Shown here: positions 40,488-49,875 of the stretch, in pieces
Position numbering within the stretch: the stretch's first letter is position 1
Layout: each line of letters opens with the position of its first letter
Assembly (NCBI RefSeq): GCF_000350225.1
Contig: NW_005179038.1
Location: forward strand, 58,951-122,950
Source of the DNA: Chondrus crispus
Taxonomy: Eukaryota > Rhodophyta > Florideophyceae > Gigartinales > Gigartinaceae
Length of the DNA: 64,000 nt
Reading direction: 5' to 3'
Program-made: the position numbers and the translations under genes
The notes under the pieces: model-generated
Told to the model about the DNA's origin: nothing
The model's database searches: none
What the model saw: only the letters and a program-made list of their open reading frames with translations

Positions 40488-41321
40488 TCAGTCTGTGTGT
40501 CGACGTTGTTGTGCGCTGCTTGCGCTTGTGCGTGGGATTGTTTTCTGTTTGTACCTACGCGCGTAGCAGTTTGCTGTTTCGTGGGTGATGCTGCCGTGGA
40601 TCGTGCACCATGGACCTCTGTATGCTGTAGGTTTTGTGTAGTGAGGTTTGTTGCTCACTGTCCGCCTGGGTTGCATTCTGTTTGCGCGTTTGCGCGGTGC
40701 TGGTGCTGTTTGGTGGGTGTGCATCTGGGTGTGCAATAGCTGGACTTGCTGCACATGATTGATAAACCCGTTGATGGTGAGGGGTGGGTTTCCTGTCATG
40801 ATGATGGCTAGTTGTTCCATGTCTAGGTGCTGTGCCAGTCTCTGTATCATGTACATCACTGTGGTGCGTTCCACATTGATATTTGGGAATTGCGCTACTT
40901 CCATCCTGTATCGGATATCTCTGTGTTTGTCAACATAGTCATTGAGCTCCTGTCCCTGTTGGTATCTCGTGTTGCGAGCTTCTGCATCGAGGAGCTCGTG
41001 GTTCTCCGTCGACGATGTGTCCACTGTAGATCTTATGATGTGACAGATCGTTTGAGGTTCGTAACGTAGGATGTGGGGTGGCAGGATTTTGATGACTTCG
41101 TTGGTGAGACTTTGCATTATGGCTTTCCTGATCATGTCCGCTTTCTGTTGTTCTTGCGCTGCGTCCGTGTTCGGCTCTGTGGTCGTGCTCGGTGGTGTGA
41201 TGAGAAGGTGTGCTGCCTTGATCGTGCGAGCGTAGATCTCAAGTGCGTCGTACCAGTAAGTTTGATTACTTGCTGTGAGGCGGGGTAGTTGTCCCGGGGC
41301 CGATGCCTGTTGATCTGTCAT
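40488..41321 (-). CDS. Copia C gag
   Basis: An open 277-codon frame is the best-preserved gag of this copia lineage in the window. Blocks are YWYDALEIYARTIKAAHLL, KILPPHILRYEPQTICHI, ENHELLDAEARN and TVMYMIQRLAQHLDMEQLA. Near the C-terminus is a zinc knuckle variant WCTIHGSITHETANC (C-x2-H-x4-H-x4-C rather than the usual CCHC). Gag forms the particle shell. The same blocks occur in elements B, E and F. Confidence 0.82.
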   Translation of the reverse strand: MTDQQASAPGQLPRLTASNQTYWYDALEIYARTIKAAHLLITPPSTTTEPNTDAAQEQQKADMIRKAIMQSLTNEVIKILPPHILRYEPQTICHIIRSTVDTSSTENHELLDAEARNTRYQQGQELNDYVDKHRDIRYRMEVAQFPNINVERTTVMYMIQRLAQHLDMEQLAIIMTGNPPLTINGFINHVQQVQLLHTQMHTHQTAPAPRKRANRMQPRRTVSNKPHYTKPTAYRGPWCTIHGSITHETANCYARRYKQKTIPRTSASSAQQRRHTD

Positions 41322-41452
41322 TGTTCCTTGGATTTAGAGAGCTGTGGACGAGGGTTAGTGTGGTGCGCGGGGTGGTGTTGGTCTCGCGCGTTCGTCGCAG
41401 TTGGGATCGGGGATCTTGTGCTGCGGATCGGTAGTCAGTTGTAGTTTGTGGT

Positions 41453-41462
41453 GCCCATAACC
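41453..41462 (-). other. Copia C primer binding site
   Basis: GGTTATGGGC immediately inside the 5' LTR matches the complement of the initiator Met tRNA anticodon arm, as in element B. Confidence 0.75.
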
Positions 41463-41599
41463 TGTGATGCCAAGAACTGGTCCGATGCCTCCGACCACGG
41501 ATCGTGGCGGAGGCGACGGCGCTTTTATTTCCTACTGCGCAAATAACGCCTTATTGGCATTGTCCTATCCGTACTGTGTCTTATCTGGATGGAACCACA
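41463..41599 (-). repeat. Copia C 5' LTR
   Basis: This 137-bp LTR, TGTGGTTCCATCCAGATAAG to TTGGCATCACA, is nearly identical to 38285-38419, so the insertion is fairly young. Confidence 0.9.
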
Positions 41600-42531
41600 C
41601 GCATGTGTGCACAAACACCACATGTCCTGGTATAATATGTAGCCATTTCTTATCTTCTCTCTGCACTTCTCGATGAAAACCACCCCTTCGGTAACCTCAC
41701 AGCAACGTAAATTGACCTCTGATTCTGTCGTATCCAATACATACCTGCGCCCGTTACGAGTCCACGAATGGGTTTAAGAGCAACGCACAGCCGTGAAGGT
41801 CACGAAGACCTGGCCCTCGTCAGGTTCGGAGCTCTTTCTCATTACATGACCTGCACTCGGAAAAAATCAGGTGGTTGGGTCTGGAAAAGAAAGCGAACAA
41901 AAGTCTCTCTGTCTCTGTTGATAATGCAATGTCCTGTTATCTCCACAACATCAGAAACAAAGGAACGTTTCAGTAGCTTGCCCTTGTACCCCCCCAAGCT
42001 GTACATCGCACCCCCGAACGCCCTATTAAAGCATGAAGCAAGGGCCCAACTCGGTGCGTTTCTACGTTGTCATAAGCGTAGCAATTTGCACTACAGTCCA
42101 TACCGCTCAATAGTGCAGAACGGTGCCACGCTGTGGAAGACTGCACTATTGGCTTATTGCACTACTCAAGACGGGATCTTGCAAATCACTTTTGCAACGT
42201 GTTTTCTCTTGAAGAAATCCGTTACTGTACAATAATTGTATCAATTATTGATTGTCCAACTTTTCCCTTCGGGTGCCATACGCTTGCAGCAATGGACGCT
42301 TTGCTTTTCTGAGATGCATACAGGTGTCGAAAGTCGTGACAAGCAGTTTTCACCTGCACTATTGACGGTTTGCACTACTCACAACTGCACTACTGAGGAG
42401 ATACTCTCTGTACACCGTCCTTCCGGGCCGGACAGACTGCAAAGGCAACAAATAGCGCGTGCAGCGCAAGGCCTATCAAAAAGGGAGAGTTTTTTAGGTG
42501 AAAAGTTTGCATGCACTGCAAAGTTTGCAGT

Positions 42532-42580
42532 GAACGAACGAACGGTGCGTTTGAAGTGCAAACGCACCGTTCGTTCGTTC
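42532..42580. repeat. Perfect 21-bp-stem hairpin
   Basis: The arms GAACGAACGAACGGTGCGTTT (42532-42552) and its exact complement (42560-42580) flank a 7-base loop. The left duplication arm has only a single diverged half at this place (about 1273-1286). Confidence 0.85.
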
Positions 42581-42593
42581 TTCCATACAGGCA

Positions 42594-42735
42594 TGTGGTT
42601 CCATCCAGAGACAAGCAAGTAAGGCACATGTAGATTAAGGCACAGCATTACAGCACCTCACTCACTTGAACAATAAAGTCACCGCCGTCCCCCGCTCCCG
42701 AGAGGATCGGGGGTATCGGTGTTCCTGGAACCACC
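42594..42735 (+). repeat. Solo copia-type LTR in the right arm
   Basis: This solo LTR runs from TGTGGTTCCATCCAGA to GGAACCACC, about 142 bp, with AGGCA on both sides (42589-42593 and 42736-42740). It is absent from the left arm. Its sequence contains CAATAAAG and a hairpin CCGAGAGGATCGG typical of these LTRs. Confidence 0.85.
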
Positions 42736-42780
42736 AGGCAGAACTGAACTGAACGTGAGACGGGGGTTTTCTCATCAAAA

Positions 42781-42832
42781 GCACTGGAACATGCAGTGAG
42801 AGAGGATACTCTCTCACTGCATGCTCCAGTGC
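42781..42832. repeat. 24-bp-stem hairpin with one mismatch
   Basis: GCACTGGAACATGCAG and the following GTGAGAGAG pair with 42809-42832 around a GATA loop, with one mismatch. The left arm (about 1205-1230) has one half only. Confidence 0.85.
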
Positions 42833-43271
42833 ATTTCTCGCGATCAAATGAAATTCTTTCAAATATTTAGAGACTACGCTTGAAGAGTAGTGCTACAATC
42901 GGGAACGGCGCGCTCTGCCGCGCCCGGGTCACCAGTCGCCAGGCCCCGCGAGAGGCAGCGTGCTATTTCGCAAGCTTCGCACCGTGTCCATGTGCGAGAT
43001 CACCGCTGTTGTTACATCCAAAGGTTACTGTTAATAGAGAGTTTACGCCTACACAATTCTGCAATTATAATTGCAGAATTCTGCAATACGTGTGACACCT
43101 GTAAATAATTGCAGAATTCTGCAATTCGGTCGTGACGATAATTGCAGAAAAGTGAGCCGTTAGAGAAACTGCGACTGCAATTCTTGTGAGCAATTATTTA
43201 CTCAGTTCACGCCAACTGTCCTCAACGTCATCTTCATCTCACTCATCACCTGCACCTGCTCCCTTCTCAAA

Positions 43272-44695
43272 ATGTCCGAAGTCATTTCCTCCTCCCCTAC
43301 AGCGACTGCCGATGAAGCTAGTACCGGCAAAAGACAGGCCGGGCGTCAATCAAGGCTCTCAACTGAGGAGGACCTCGTGATCGTGCGAGAAGTCGCGGGT
43401 GCCAGCCCTCACTTTGCGGCGTTTGGTGAGACGCGAGCCAAATATTAAGAAGCAGCTGGTAAGATCAATACTAATGCGGCTATGCATGAGAAGATAACAT
43501 GGAAAAGCGTGCGTAACAGATACAAGCGCATTCAGGACCAATTCGACAAGCGGGATATCTGCGAATGTCGCGTGTTTGGCATCGGAGGTGAGGTTGGAGA
43601 GCTGGACGAGTTGTTTATGGACATGCGACAAGCTCAGGACGACGTGTTGGATACCAAAGCTGCTGAGAAGACCGCGCAGCGAGAGCGTGATGAAGAGAAG
43701 TGTGGGATAACTCCTCTCCGCCCAGGGTTGGGTGAGAGGCGGAGGCTTTTGTGAGGGAGCACGCGGCGCGGGCGCGACGCGCTAATGGAACCGATCGGAC
43801 GAGCTTGCGAAGAGGGAGTGGCTCACTGGCTGGTTATGCGCAGTCGCCCCGTAGTGCGTGAACGGGAGCGACCGTTAACATGTTAGAAGCCAACGCGCGC
43901 GATAGACAACCGAAACGGACGTACATAGGCGCGAAAGGGACGGGGGCGAGCTTGCCCCAGTTTACTGTTGGGGACGGGTGCCAGGTCTTAACCCCTCAGA
44001 GGGACGCCTCGGACACTTGTCCCAGTGTACAGTACCTGCCGCCTAGTGCGTACCAGGTACTGTACGCAATTAAAAAACTGGCGCCTCAAATCCTAATTAC
44101 CGCGTGGACGCTGCAACTACACGTGTGTACTACTGTACACACGCGCTGCTTACAGACTACCGCACGGATGCCACGTGTGCTGGCGTACACGCGTAATACT
44201 AGCGGACTACCGCTTGGCTGACACGTGCAGTACTGTACACGTACGCCAGATTACGACGGCTCGGCACGCGCGCGCGCTCGCTACACGTGGGCACAACCGC
44301 CCACGTGTATACCGTACACGGCCGTCCGATGACCTCCGCGCGCTCGCGCCGGTCATTATACTACAAGAATGATCCCATTGGAAAGGCGCTTATCGCCTCC
44401 GCTACAAAGAGAAAGCTGAGCGATTCGGGAAGCGGCTCAGAAGCAGAAAAAACCGGATCTGCGAGGAAAAATCGAAAGCGAGATCTGTGCCAGCTGCCCC
44501 TTCCATGAACATGGCCTCGTTCAGCTCAAACCTGCCCCACGCAGACCTTGCGCGCATTGAGCTCGACCGCGAGAAGCTACAGTTGGACCGCGCGGAGCGT
44601 GAGCGCGAGCGTGAGGAGCGAAGCCAGAAGCGTGAAAAGATGCAAGAGCTAAAATTATCTAATTACAACCTCCTGATAGAGGCCCTTATGAGGTA
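43272..44695 (+). pseudogene. Harbinger Myb/SANT-like DNA-binding protein
   Basis: The gene starts ATG at 43272 (context TCAAAATG). The Myb-like part reads EEDLVIVREVAGASPHFAAF, then, after an in-frame TAA at 43446-43448, MHEKITWKSVRNRYKRIQDQ with the conserved Trp. A gypsy solo LTR interrupts at 43700/43701, and the gene resumes at 44371 with a Ser/Lys-rich nuclear-type stretch (SATKRKLSDSGSGSEAEK). After a frame change near 44485 it ends in a basic-acidic coiled coil (RIELDREKLQLDRAEREREREE). In autonomous Harbingers this protein brings the transposase to the element ends in the nucleus. Here it is dead. Confidence 0.75.
43701..44365 (-). repeat. Solo gypsy LTR in the Harbinger Myb gene
   Basis: This 665-bp minus-strand LTR (TGTAGTATAATGACCGG to TTATCCCACA) is flanked by AGAAG (43696-43700) and AGAAT (44366-44370), a duplication with one change. 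It is very close to the LTR of 9660-20671, with scattered substitutions, so it is older than that element. Confidence 0.92.
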
Positions 44696-44903
44696 AAGAA
44701 ATAGCTTCTGAGCCCCCATTTCAATGTTGTTTATTGAAGAAAGTGCCTTTTCGCCTACTTTGTCACCCTGTTTTCCACTCGCGCGGGGCTCTCTGCGGGG
44801 CTGTTCGCATTTAAAGCTCGCATTCGAGGACTCGGTCCTCGCTCCTCGTCCGCCCGCGCTCTGCTTCGCTCCGCGCGGGCGGCCAAGGAGCGAGAACCCC
44901 ACG

Positions 44904-46190
44904 CTAATCCTTATGTGATAGATAGTACTCCAAAGTCGGGGGACTGCACTTGAAATAGGTCGATATCTGATTAGGGTAGATACAATTCCTCGTATTGGAG
45001 AGCAGCATACCAGCCATGTAAAGTGCTCCTACGGGAGATTCCATGACCTTCATTTTGCGTTTGTAGTCCAAGGTAGAGAAATACTTCTTCACTTCCTTGA
45101 GAATCCATTCCACTGTAATCCGCGATGATGACATGGCCTTATTGAATGCTCTCTGCTCCACACTTAGGTTGCTTCCCTGATAGGGAATTTCTATGAACCA
45201 CCTTCTGCTGTATCCAGAGTTGTAGTACAACGGCACGAAGGCGACGGCACCACGAGCACCGCCCCGCCGTACAGTACGATGGGCTGTTTGGACGAGAAGA
45301 ACTGTAAGGAGTTAGATTTACAGCAGACGGCCGGTGCGGAGTACAGTAGTACCCCACCGGCTACCCGTGTAGGATCCGTACGGTAAGTAATTAGTAGTTA
45401 ATTGCACAAAATAGCCAATTCAGTACAGTAGCTGGTATACAGAAAGTAACAGCTACTGTAGCGGGACAGGTGTCATGGCATCACACTTATGGGTTAAGAC
45501 CGGGGGCACCTGCCCCATTCCAGTAAACTGGAGGCAGACTCGCCTCCCTTCCGTTTACGGCTAAGTGCTATCACCATTCCGGTTTTCCTTTTAGTCTCAG
45601 GCTTTTAACCCGTGACCGGCCGTCCGGATCTAACTCCACTGTCCGACTGCGCGTCACCGGCCACGTGAGCCTTCCCTCTTTTCGAGTCCTTCCGTACGGT
45701 TTGCTTTCGCGCGTAGGTAGCCCAGCAGCGCGCGCTCCCTTACCTCTAACCCCCCTCGTTTCCGAGTGGTCGGGACGAAGGTTGTTATACCACAAGAGTC
45801 ACCGTAGAGGCAGTACCGCTTGTCATCTATATTTCGCAAAGCAGGAAGCTGCTCGTCCAGGCCACTTCTGACGTACAATGTCCAGTCGTGACGCCGTCCT
45901 TCCATTGGACCATACGCATGAAGTATCATACCATCTGGACTATTGACGGCTTGATACTTCAATGCATGCTTCCTTTTATGGCCGTTGTATGCAACCAGCT
46001 GACTATAGTAGCAACTTCGCCGATCGATGCCAATTACTGTTCCGTCAATAAAACCAATACAGTCTCCAAGTCCACTGCTCTTTTCGAAAACGGCTTGTGC
46101 AAATCTTTCCGCTTGATCTAGTATGAGCTGCGGGCTGATTTGTCCTGTAATAAGTTCACTCCGTGCATCAAGTAGGTGTTCTATAGCTTC
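44904..46190 (-). pseudogene. Harbinger DDE transposase
   Basis: The minus strand, split by the solo LTR at 45221-45794, carries a DDE_Tnp_4-type transposase. In order: a helical stretch (LITGQISPQLILDQAERF), the first catalytic Asp in CIGFIDGTVIGIDRR, YNGHKRKHALKYQAVNSPDG, PMEGRRHDWTLYVRSG, the second Asp in RYCLYGDS at the LTR junction, then WFIEIPYQG, LSVEQRAFNKAMSSSRITVE with the catalytic Glu, and WILKEVKKYFSTLDYKRKMK. A probable N-terminal piece (YNVFLINDMYLFHRFKA) lies around 46500-46570, perhaps separated by an intron ending in TTTTAG near 46191. It would cut and move the element. It is inactive because of the insertion. Confidence 0.85.
45221..45794 (+). repeat. Solo gypsy LTR in the Harbinger transposase
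   Basis: This 574-bp LTR (TGTAGTACAACGG to GTTATACCACA) has a perfect AGAGT duplication (45216-45220, 45795-45799). It is a diverged subfamily relative to the 670-bp LTRs, so an older insertion. Confidence 0.9.
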
Positions 46191-46865
46191 CTAAAAGAGT
46201 TCAGAAAGGTGAGAGGCATGCTTAGAAAAGAACATCTCAATATCCTTCCATCTCGACGGTGTACAAAGGCGGCGAAGAACAATGCAAGCAGATTAAATCG
46301 GAGAGACAGAGTATCTGTTTCGAGTATTACATGTCTTTTCACTCGGCCATGCTATGGCATCATTCTTAAAACGTTTTCTTTGTTGAAGCGAAAGTATAAA
46401 ATGCATTCCGACTCGCTAAAAGAATTGAAATTGAAAGAAAACTACGAACCGCTAATGCGATTGCTTCGTAAGATATACTTGTTCAATTCTGTTGTCTTGG
46501 GCTTGAAGCTTTGAAGCGATGAAAGAGATACATGTCGTTGATGAGAAAGACGTTGTAGGGTGTTGCTGACGCCGTTTCGCAAGCGAACACAGAGCAATGC
46601 AGAGTATTCGCCCGTTTAGCAATTCCTTTTTGCGTGTAGTCGCACTGTCTACCACTAGTCAGGGTAGTGAACTTGCGTATGGACAATCGGGTCGAGTACG
46701 GCTACAGAAGGGCTTCAGATAATACTCACAACTTTAATCATAACTTTCATAGGGTAAAGTCGTCTGTAATTTTTCACAACTAAAATTTTGATACAGAATT
46801 CTGCAACGGCCATGAGCGAATTTCTCACAACAATTGCAGAATTCTCTCCAGGCGTAAAGTCTGAA

Positions 46866-46912
46866 ATATGGAAGCATTGTGCGCCGCAGCTCTCCGCCGC
46901 CGGGGCCCAAAT
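46866..46912. repeat. Dispersed GC-rich motif, copy 1
   Basis: TGCGCCGCAGCTCTCCGCC followed by CGGGGCCCAA occurs here and, in the same orientation, at 51027-51055, both preceded by GGAAGCATT. It may be the end of an undescribed small transposon. It lies just outside the Harbinger right end. Confidence 0.5.
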
Positions 46913-47337
46913 TGTTGCGAAACCCAGATTTTGTCGGTCTTTTTTCTCGGCACAGCGTAGCAATCCTCCAGCTCAGTGTAGAAATTAGCGACCTACGTGT
47001 GCACTTCTGTGCACTACTGTAAGGTAGATGCACTTGCCTGTTTTTCTCTGCCTTTATAAGCAATGCCCTCTCTCAGATAGCGAGAGAGGAAGACGGAGAG
47101 ACAGACAGAACAGTGTTCGACATCCCGTAGGTGGAGTGGCTCGATCACACGAGCCCCCATCATTTCTATATATCAACCCGGTAGAAGGGTTGACCAACAT
47201 AAAATTCTCTTTATTTTCCTTTCCCTACTTCACCTGCGTATTTCTGTGAAATACCACATTGGCCAATTTTCACTTTTCACGAAACGCGCACCTCTGATCT
47301 CCGAAAACTATCTTTTTACATCAATACCATTGGCTGC

Positions 47338-47393
47338 CCACTCAACCGCCGCCGGTACATCTTCATGAAGATGTACCGGCGGCGGTTGAGTGG
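47338..47393. repeat. 56-bp perfect palindrome
   Basis: Two 28-bp arms meet without any spacer at 47365/47366 (CCACTCAACCGCCGCCGG...; centre CTTCATGAAG). There is no mismatch. It is not part of any element that I can outline. Confidence 0.95.
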
Positions 47394-47429
47394 AAAAGAT
47401 ATGGTGAAGGCAGGAGGAAGGCGATGATC

Positions 47430-47830
47430 TCCTTCCTCCGTTCTCCCCTCCTTCTCAAAGCAACTTTGTGGCTCTGCCGCTGCGCGCTCGAGTTGTACGT
47501 CGCTGCTATTTTCTCGCCCTACTCGCTGCTGCGGCGCAGTCGCGCCTGGGTCTGCTGCTGCGCGCTCGGTTTCTTGTCAGTGCTGCTCACTCGCGCCGCT
47601 TTTTCCTGCTCTGCACGCGCGCCGGGCTCTGCAGCCTTTGCATGCTCGCGTTTTTTGTAGTTTCTGCGCGCCGCCGCTACTCGTTGTCGTTGGTCACTGG
47701 CACTGGGCTCTGATCCTGCCCTGCGCTCGCGTTGGCTGTGACTGCTGTACGCTCGCGCCATTCGTTGCTAGCCATCGTTCGCACTGCGCTCCGCTGTACG
47801 CGCCCGCTTTCATCGCCTTTTGTGTACTGG
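47430..47830. repeat. Imperfect CTGCTGCGCGCTCG-type minisatellite
   Basis: Degenerate 15- to 40-bp units built around GCTGCTGCGCGCTCG and TCGCGCC give several long, low-complexity open frames on both strands (Ala/Arg/Ser-rich). I regard none as a gene. Confidence 0.5.
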
Positions 47831-48477
47831 AGTAACTACTGGTGTTTGGGTTTGTTGCCTATTTGAAAATATCAGTGTTAATATAGCTGTTCGCTGTGGG
47901 TTTCGTATTCGTTTTTCAGGGTCCTGAACCGGCAGGAAAGGGTTGCAACTTGAAACAAAGTGGCAGAGTGCACAGGCTGCATCGAATTGCAAACGTTTTT
48001 ATTGTAAAATGTGCCTCAGCCCCGGCGACCTCGTGCCTGTCTAGAAACCGTTCTACTGTGCCTGGGGCACGGAGCGTCGTCCTCTGACGCTGCTGAACTC
48101 ACTTGTGAGATAACCGGGTGCCCGCATAAGGGCTGGGGTTTCCTCCGGGGACTTGAGTATCAACGGGGGGTATGCCATTGACGTGGTGTTGTAATGCTAG
48201 ATCCTAAATTCAACTAAACGAAGCTGGTCGGCATAATTGGAACAGATATATTGAAGTTCATTTGTTCCTCCTTTTGTTGTACTGCCACATTAGGGAGTAA
48301 GAGGTGTTTTGCCAGAGCTGAGAGGGAAGACTATAGTCTTATTTTACACTTACAACTGCAACGGCGTAGACGGACGCTCTATACGCAAAACTGTCTAATC
48401 AAGACATTGCTTCGGCTGACAGGTCATCGGGCTTACCGTCAAGCTCCTCCTCACCTCCCAGTAAGTACTGTGGTCAT

Positions 48478-49875
48478 GAGAATCGTGACCGCACAATCAT
48501 CAGGTGCACTGACTACCAAACAGAAAGGATTTATCAGTTCTGTCCGAGTTCTGGAGTCCAATGCAGACCTGACGGGAATACAACTCAAGAGAGCTGTAGC
48601 AGAGATGTTCTTACCCGCAGTACTATTAGGGAAAGAAATCTGTGACCTCCCAGAAATCCACATTGAGCTACGTGATTTCTTGGACTTCTGTGGTGCGTAT
48701 CTGAAACAGCGCTCATCACATCTTGTCGTAAACACCATCACTCATGGACTTTACGAGGAATCTGAAGACACGCAGGTCGCAGTGGAAATGGCTAGAGGTG
48801 TCATTGCAGCAGGACGCCGCCCTCGGACTGATCTCAATAATCAACCTGCTTCTCAATCTTCAGCCCCTTCCAGAACTACCAAAACTCCGGGATCCCATGT
48901 CTTAGTCGGAAAACTTGCGCATAACATCGCCATGCGAGTGAAAGAAAAGGATAAAAAGTTCTCAGGCGACTTAGGAGAATCTTGGATGGAATTTGTGTAT
49001 GAGTAATCCCAGATAAGCAGAGACTACAACTTGAACCATTCTCAGAAGCGGCAGTATCTACACAACTTACTTAACGGAGATGCCAATAGATACTACCTCG
49101 ACAAAGTAGATGGATACGCTTCGAGCTTCCAACAAGCAGTCTCTATGCTATAAAATGATTACAACTCCCCCGTGCGCCAGACCAGAGTGAAACACTACAT
49201 TTACTCACTTCGCGTGTCTTCTTACATCACGCAAGGCGTGGAGTCATCTGCAGCGCTCTCCAAGATCTACAAGTCAGTCATCAAATTGTTCAGGAAAGCC
49301 CCTCGATCACACCAAGGGGATGCTCACAAAGTCGAGTTTCTTCGCAATGCGTTTGTTGGTATGCCGTGGTCTAATGAACCTCTTAACCGAGTAGCGACTC
49401 ACAATCTTACTTTCCAGCAATTATACGCAGAACTGGAAGCCGCACTTCACCTTGACAAAGAAGCGGCTCTTGCCAACCTCCGAGACACGGCTGGACAACG
49501 TAGAAGATCCCCAGTACCAGAAAACACAACTGTAGTTCTGTACACAGGCCAGGGACGATACATGAACGATCCTACAGGTCTAAGGCAAACTTTCGCAAAG
49601 CCGTCACGGCCGTTCAACAGGGAAGCCAACCGAAGGTCTCAACCTTTTCCATAGTGAAAGGCTAGGTTTGACCCCTTGTTGGTGCAGGGATGCTTCAACT
49701 GTGGCGGAAACCACCTCCTGAAGACTGCCTCAAGGTTGAATTTGAATACCTGGGGACGGACGATCAACTCGCCGACATGTTGACAAAGCCACTACCCTCA
49801 GCCAAGCTGGAATATCTGTTGCAAAAATTCATGACCCACAAGCCGACGAAGAACCAAACATGGGAAGAAAGTTAA
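48478..49875 (+). mobile_element. Copia-type element D, internal remnant
   Basis: This is a second copia lineage, distinct from A/B/C. A gag-like region (48478-49640) has LTGIQLKRAVAEMF, FSGDLGESWMEFVYE and later FQQLYAELEAALHLDKEAAL. At 49700-49875 is the terminal RNase H block VEFEYLGTDDQLADMLTKPL. Protease, integrase and RT are not visible. It is badly broken, and no LTR pair could be found by eye. Confidence 0.7.

Larger units (their letters stand above)
38285..41599 (-). mobile_element. Copia element C, inserted in the right arm
   Basis: This 3,315-bp minus-strand copia element has a perfect CGCAT duplication (38280-38284 and 41600-41604). The left arm shows the unoccupied site at about 2046-2050 with one CGCAT. 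LTRs are at 38285-38481 and 41463-41599. The primer site GGTTATGGGC is at 41453-41462. Gag, protease, an integrase part and RNase H can be recognised, but no RT core. It is about 1.4 kb shorter than element B would be without its insertions, so it is broken, with several defects. Confidence 0.93.
34306..42998. repeat. Right arm of large inverted duplication
   Basis: This is the reverse complement of 1040-5796, with extra insertions: a 326-bp segment (34665-34990), copia element C (38285-41599) and a solo copia LTR (42594-42735). The core (35040-38284) is nearly identical to 2046-5290. Around 34480-34560 it carries a tandem duplication of a CACCTGGTGCACATTT-containing unit that is single in the left arm. 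The outer part (41600-42998) matches 1040-2050 at clearly lower identity and contains two long hairpins that the left arm lacks. Confidence 0.9.
43042..46858. mobile_element. Harbinger-type two-gene transposon with two solo LTRs
   Basis: Both ends share an inverted motif: TTTACGCCT followed closely by AATTCTGCAATT at 43042 onward, and its reverse complement ending at about 46858. Further ATTGCAGAATTCTGCAAT copies occur just inside the left end. Between them lie two convergent genes typical of PIF/Harbinger: a Myb/SANT-like protein (plus) and a DDE transposase (minus). Each gene is split by a gypsy solo LTR. Without these it is about 2.57 kb, a normal Harbinger length. I could not fix the exact ends or a 3-bp target duplication. 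Confidence 0.75.

Noticed and set aside
47424-47835. Several overlapping open frames suggesting a membrane protein
   Set aside because: They come from an imperfect GC-rich minisatellite that is open in most frames.
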